From positions 1 through 16,625 of the forward strand of contig CAZBTI010000081.1 of assembly GCA_964494395.1 (NCBI GenBank): DNA of 16,625 nt. The letters are read 5' to 3'. The DNA is from SHLQ01 sp964494395 (GTDB lineage: Bacteria > Actinomycetota > Acidimicrobiia > Acidimicrobiales > SHLQ01). Below the pieces are notes generated by a model. That model saw nothing but the letters and a program-made list of their open reading frames with translations, did not search any database and had not been told where the DNA came from. Positions 14,226 to 16,625 of this stretch are shown one piece after another; position 1 is the stretch's first letter; each line of letters begins with the position of its first letter. The position numbers were made by a program, and so were the translations under genes.

Positions 14226-14855
14226 TTAGGAAACGATTGCGGCCTCGGTGGCTTCGAGAATCTGTTCTTCGGTCACGTCGGGCGCCATCTCGATGATCTT
14301 CAGGCCACCTTCCACCACGTCGAAAACACCGAGGTCGGTGATGATCCGGTCGACCACGCCCGTTCCGGTGAGCGGCAGCGTGCACGACTTGAGCAGCTTT
14401 GGATCTCCGTGTTTCGACGTGTGATCGGTGATCACCACGACTCGGCCAACACCTGCGACGAGATCCATTGCGCCGCCCATGCCTTTGATGAGCTTGCCCG
14501 GAATCATCCAGTTCGCTAGGTCACCGTTTTCTGCAACTTCCATGGCACCGAGGATCGCCATAGCGATCTTGCCGCCGCGAATCATTCCGAACGACATCGA
14601 GCTGTCGAAGTAGGAGGTGTGCGGCAGTTCGCTAATCGTCTGCTTGCCCGCATTGATCAGGTCAGCATCGATATCAGCCTCGTCGGGGAACGGACCCATG
14701 CCCAGCATTCCGTTCTCAGACTGCAGCGTCACTTCGACGCCGTCGGGAATGTAGTTCGACACCAAGGTTGGGATGCCGATCCCGAGGTTTACATACCAGC
14801 CGTCTTCGAGCTCTTGTCCTGCTCGCTCGGCCATTTGGTTACGATCCCATGGCAT
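14226..14855 (-). CDS. scoB: 3-oxoacid CoA-transferase subunit B
   Basis: This 209-residue beta subunit of a succinyl-CoA:3-ketoacid CoA-transferase is the normal length. It carries the family signature LQSENG (44-49), whose glutamate E47 forms the covalent glutamyl-CoA intermediate, preceded by NLGIGIPT (23-30). GMGGAMDLV is typical of the later half. With subunit A it moves CoA from succinyl-CoA to acetoacetate or a related 3-oxoacid in the cytoplasm. Its ATG shares one base with the TAA stop of scoA (TAATG), so the two subunits are translationally coupled. The precise substrate cannot be separated from related AtoDA or PcaIJ enzymes by sequence alone, but the closest resemblance is ScoAB. 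Confidence 0.9.
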   Translation of the reverse strand: MPWDRNQMAERAGQELEDGWYVNLGIGIPTLVSNYIPDGVEVTLQSENGMLGMGPFPDEADIDADLINAGKQTISELPHTSYFDSSMSFGMIRGGKIAMAILGAMEVAENGDLANWMIPGKLIKGMGGAMDLVAGVGRVVVITDHTSKHGDPKLLKSCTLPLTGTGVVDRIITDLGVFDVVEGGLKIIEMAPDVTEEQILEATEAAIVS

Positions 14856-15550
14856 TAGGCGGTCCTCACTGTCCGTTGTTCGATTCGTTTCTCGTGCTCG
14901 CCTTGGATGATCCGGTGAACGAAAACCCCAGGCAAGTGAACGTGATCGGGGTCGATCTCGCCCGGTTCCACAAGTTTCTCCACCTCGGCGACGCAGACCT
15001 TGCCGCACATCGCTGCGGCAGGGTTGAAGTTGCGAGCGGTCTTGCGGAAGACGAGATTGCCCGTCGTATCGGCCTTCCATGCCTTAACGATGGAAAGATC
15101 AGCGAAGAAGCCCTCTTCCAAGATGTAGGTCTCGCCGTTGAAATCCTTATGTTCTTTGCCTTCGGCAATGACGGTGCCCACGCCGGTCTTGGTATAGAAC
15201 CCGGGGATTCCACAGCCCGCCGACCGCATGCGTTCGGCGAGTGTGCCTTGAGGATTGAACTCGAGTTCGAGTTCGCCTTCGAGGTACTGACGCATGAATT
15301 CCTCGTTCTCGCCGACGTAGGAGGAGATCATCTTCTTGACCTGTTTGGTCTGCAACAAGATGCCGATCCCGAAGTCGTCGACTCCAGCATTATTGGAGGC
15401 AAAGGTCAGATCCTTTGTTCCGGCATCGCGAATCGCTGCGAGCAAGAGCTCGGGGATTCCGCACAGGCCGAAGCCCCCAGATGCGATCAACATCCCATTG
15501 GTCAGCAAGCCGTCGAGCGCCTCGGCGGCTGAGTCGTAGACCTTCTTCAT
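14855..15550 (-). CDS. scoA: 3-oxoacid CoA-transferase subunit A
   Basis: This 231-residue alpha subunit begins MKKVYDSAAEALDGLL, the standard ScoA start. The CoA-transferase signature NGMLIASGGFGLCGIP spans residues 18-33. SNNAG, the stretch around NPQGTLAERMR, and GIPGFYTKTGVGT are also characteristic. With ScoB it makes acetoacetyl-CoA or a similar product at the expense of succinyl-CoA, linking 3-oxoacid use to the TCA cycle fed by kgd nearby. Unlike most leading genes here, it has a Shine-Dalgarno (AAGGGG, 7 nt before ATG) and no -10 box next to the start, so it is transcribed with a leader. The PP2C-like gene lies 139 bp upstream on the same strand and may or may not share its transcript. 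Confidence 0.93.
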   Translation of the reverse strand: MKKVYDSAAEALDGLLTNGMLIASGGFGLCGIPELLLAAIRDAGTKDLTFASNNAGVDDFGIGILLQTKQVKKMISSYVGENEEFMRQYLEGELELEFNPQGTLAERMRSAGCGIPGFYTKTGVGTVIAEGKEHKDFNGETYILEEGFFADLSIVKAWKADTTGNLVFRKTARNFNPAAAMCGKVCVAEVEKLVEPGEIDPDHVHLPGVFVHRIIQGEHEKRIEQRTVRTA

Positions 15551-15557
15551 ACACGGA

Positions 15558-15563
15558 CCCCTT
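15558..15563 (-). promoter_or_regulatory. Shine-Dalgarno of scoA
   Basis: AAGGGG on the minus strand lies 7 nt upstream of the scoA ATG. It sits within one copy of a 10-bp direct repeat (ATGAAGAAGG, minus strand) whose other copy is the scoA start itself. It fixes the start at 15550 and marks this gene as leadered, unlike its neighbours. Confidence 0.6.
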
Positions 15564-15591
15564 CTTCATGGAGCGAACTGTTCCACTGTCT

Positions 15592-15609
15592 AGCCGCCGA
15601 AGCGCGGCT
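15592..15609 (-). terminator. GC-rich hairpin between the phosphatase gene and scoA
   Basis: On the minus strand AGCCGC-GCTTCG-GCGGCT forms a 6-bp stem with a UUCG-like loop. No U-tract follows, so it may be a weak terminator for the upstream phosphatase, an attenuator, or an mRNA-stabilising stem. Low confidence in the role. Confidence 0.35.
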
Positions 15610-15689
15610 CGGGCACACCGGCGACTCCGAGGTCGGCAACCTTGACCCGCCGTCCGCAAGATGCGTGACAGTAGATAGTCCGAGAGCGC

Positions 15690-16475
15690 TCAGGCCTTTG
15701 CGCTCCCGAGCACGATGTTGTCCTGGCCACCAGGGTTCCCATTTACGCCGTCGAGCGCCATCGCCGCTACCCGATCGACAGCCTCGAGGGGTGCAAATCC
15801 AGCTTCTGCTATCCCAGCGTGAATGTCACGCGCTTGCAGGGAAGTTGCTGGGTTCCGATAGTGACACTCGTTGACTCCATCGGTGTAGATCATGAGCAAG
15901 TCACCAGCACTCGCTGTGAAGGTGAACTCGGATCCGCCGCGAAGTGATCCTCGTTGGTTGGCGGCAACGAACCGGTTGTCGTGCAGGTTGACCTGCTCGA
16001 GTGGACGATCTGGACTAGCAATAGCGAACGTGGAGTCACCAAAGCTCACCCCGAAACCGCGACGGGTTTGCCGGTCGTACACGGCGATCAGAAGCGTGGT
16101 CTCGGACTCGGTTTGTGCTGGGTCGCCGTTGCTGAGGAACTCGACCATTTCGGCGAGGTGAGAAAGACTGGACGGGCGGATCTTGGACCAGATCTGGTGG
16201 AGACGTGCAATCAGCATGTGACTGGACTCGGGGCCGTAGTGCGCGTCGGCGACAGCCATACCAACCCAGTCCGGCGCTGCGATGAGGCAGAGCGCATCCT
16301 CGTTATCGACGGCGTCGTCGTATTTGAATTGTTTGCTCGGTGAGTTGTCGTTGGCACCTACAGAGATCGCGGCGGCCGCTTCCGAACCAACGAGCGTGGA
16401 GTCGACCGCGCCGTAGTTCCCGAAGTTCTCGCCGAGCAGCAAAATGCGCCCAAGTCGGGGATCCAGTTCGTTCAT
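15690..16475 (-). CDS. PP2C-like protein phosphatase
   Basis: This 261-residue protein looks like a single-domain PP2C (PPM) metal-dependent Ser/Thr phosphatase without a sensor or membrane segment. Motifs in order are DNEDALC (57-63), AVADAHYG (75-81, equivalent to the usual VADGMGG with metal ligand D77), SFGDS (145-149), YTDGVNE (197-203, D199) and GGQDNIV (249-255, D252). The metal-binding aspartates are kept, but the conserved DG step is DA, and the N-terminal about 45 residues are unmatched. PP2C enzymes reverse Hanks-type kinases or act on anti-anti-sigma factors; no partner kinase or STAS protein is in view, so the target is unknown. ATG 16475 is preferred over an upstream in-frame start at 16520 because TACACT lies between them. 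A diverged or inactive member cannot be excluded. Confidence 0.72.
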   Translation of the reverse strand: MNELDPRLGRILLLGENFGNYGAVDSTLVGSEAAAAISVGANDNSPSKQFKYDDAVDNEDALCLIAAPDWVGMAVADAHYGPESSHMLIARLHQIWSKIRPSSLSHLAEMVEFLSNGDPAQTESETTLLIAVYDRQTRRGFGVSFGDSTFAIASPDRPLEQVNLHDNRFVAANQRGSLRGGSEFTFTASAGDLLMIYTDGVNECHYRNPATSLQARDIHAGIAEAGFAPLEAVDRVAAMALDGVNGNPGGQDNIVLGSAKA

Positions 16476-16484
16476 GAGCCGCTC

Positions 16485-16490
16485 AGTGTA
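16485..16490 (-). promoter_or_regulatory. Possible -10 box of the PP2C-like gene
   Basis: TACACT on the minus strand ends 9 nt before ATG 16475, giving at most a two- or three-base leader. The spacing is slightly longer than at the other genes here, and a weak GAGCGG purine stretch lies between, so support is modest. Confidence 0.35.
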
Positions 16491-16519
16491 CGCGAACGAA
16501 CAAACTGCGCGCAGGATCA

Positions 16520-16576
16520 CCTAGCGTCTTCGGTGCCAAGGACTACGTCCCAATTTTGGCACCTACGAACGCTAGG
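16520..16576. repeat. Interrupted 57-bp inverted repeat at the right edge
   Basis: Two perfect 8-bp stems are stacked: CCTAGCGT (16520-16527) with ACGCTAGG (16569-16576), and GGTGCCAA (16532-16539) with TTGGCACC (16556-16563). They are separated by a 4x5 internal loop. The apex holds GGAC-TAC-GTCC (16540-16550). No U-tract follows on either strand. It lies upstream of the PP2C-like gene. The remaining 16577-16625 show only short inverted repeats (GCGTTC/GAACGC) and no gene. Confidence 0.6.
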
Positions 16577-16625
16577 CCCCTCGTCCCCTTCGGGAAGCGT
16601 TCATTCGGCACGCAGCCTGAACGCC

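Noticed and set aside
16476..16520. Longer start of the PP2C-like protein at 16520
   Set aside because: The added 15 residues do not look conserved, and the candidate -10 box lies within them.
16577..16625. tRNA or other known RNA gene at the right edge
   Set aside because: Short inverted repeats are present, but there is no T-loop, anticodon stem or acceptor pattern.

Overview
This 16.6-kb chromosomal window is ordinary-looking, moderately GC-rich bacterial DNA, most likely from an actinomycete. Three things point there. There is a fused E2-E1 2-oxoglutarate enzyme of the Kgd/OdhA type. There is a UvrD2-like helicase ending in an HRDC domain. Most operon-leading genes carry a TANNNT -10 box 6-9 nt before the start codon and lack a Shine-Dalgarno sequence, which is the leaderless arrangement common in Actinomycetota. 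A lineage such as Acidimicrobiia is possible, but that is inference. No prophage, transposase, CRISPR array, rRNA or tRNA is visible.

Layout, left to right. The 3' part of a CobT-like cobaltochelatase gene (+) converges on a two-gene minus-strand operon: a PH-domain/SHOCT membrane protein followed by a beta-lactamase-fold serine hydrolase, overlapping by GTGA. That operon diverges from uvrD2 (+) across a 66-bp spacer holding a perfect 18-bp palindrome. uvrD2 converges on kgd (-). Their 393-bp spacer holds a 75-bp perfect tandem repeat interrupted by a 100-N assembly gap, then an inverted repeat and a probable kgd terminator. kgd diverges from xthA (exonuclease III, +) across 84 bp with a second palindrome. 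xthA is followed by a CPA-type cation/proton antiporter and an EttA-like ABC-F translation factor, each with its own apparent leaderless promoter. ettA converges on scoAB (3-oxoacid CoA-transferase, -) with a long nested hairpin between them. Upstream of scoAB on the same strand is a PP2C-like phosphatase. The right edge is non-coding DNA with an interrupted 57-bp inverted repeat.

Functionally this is a housekeeping neighbourhood. It covers cobalamin synthesis, DNA repair (uvrD2, xthA), the TCA-cycle 2-oxoglutarate step (kgd), ketone-body/3-oxoacid activation using succinyl-CoA (scoAB), ion homeostasis and ribosome-state control (ettA). I see no convincing new multi-gene system. The items most worth a second look are regulatory or structural: the leaderless promoter pattern, the palindromes in the two divergent promoter regions, the gap-spanning tandem repeat, and the folded elements at the ettA/scoB junction and right edge.
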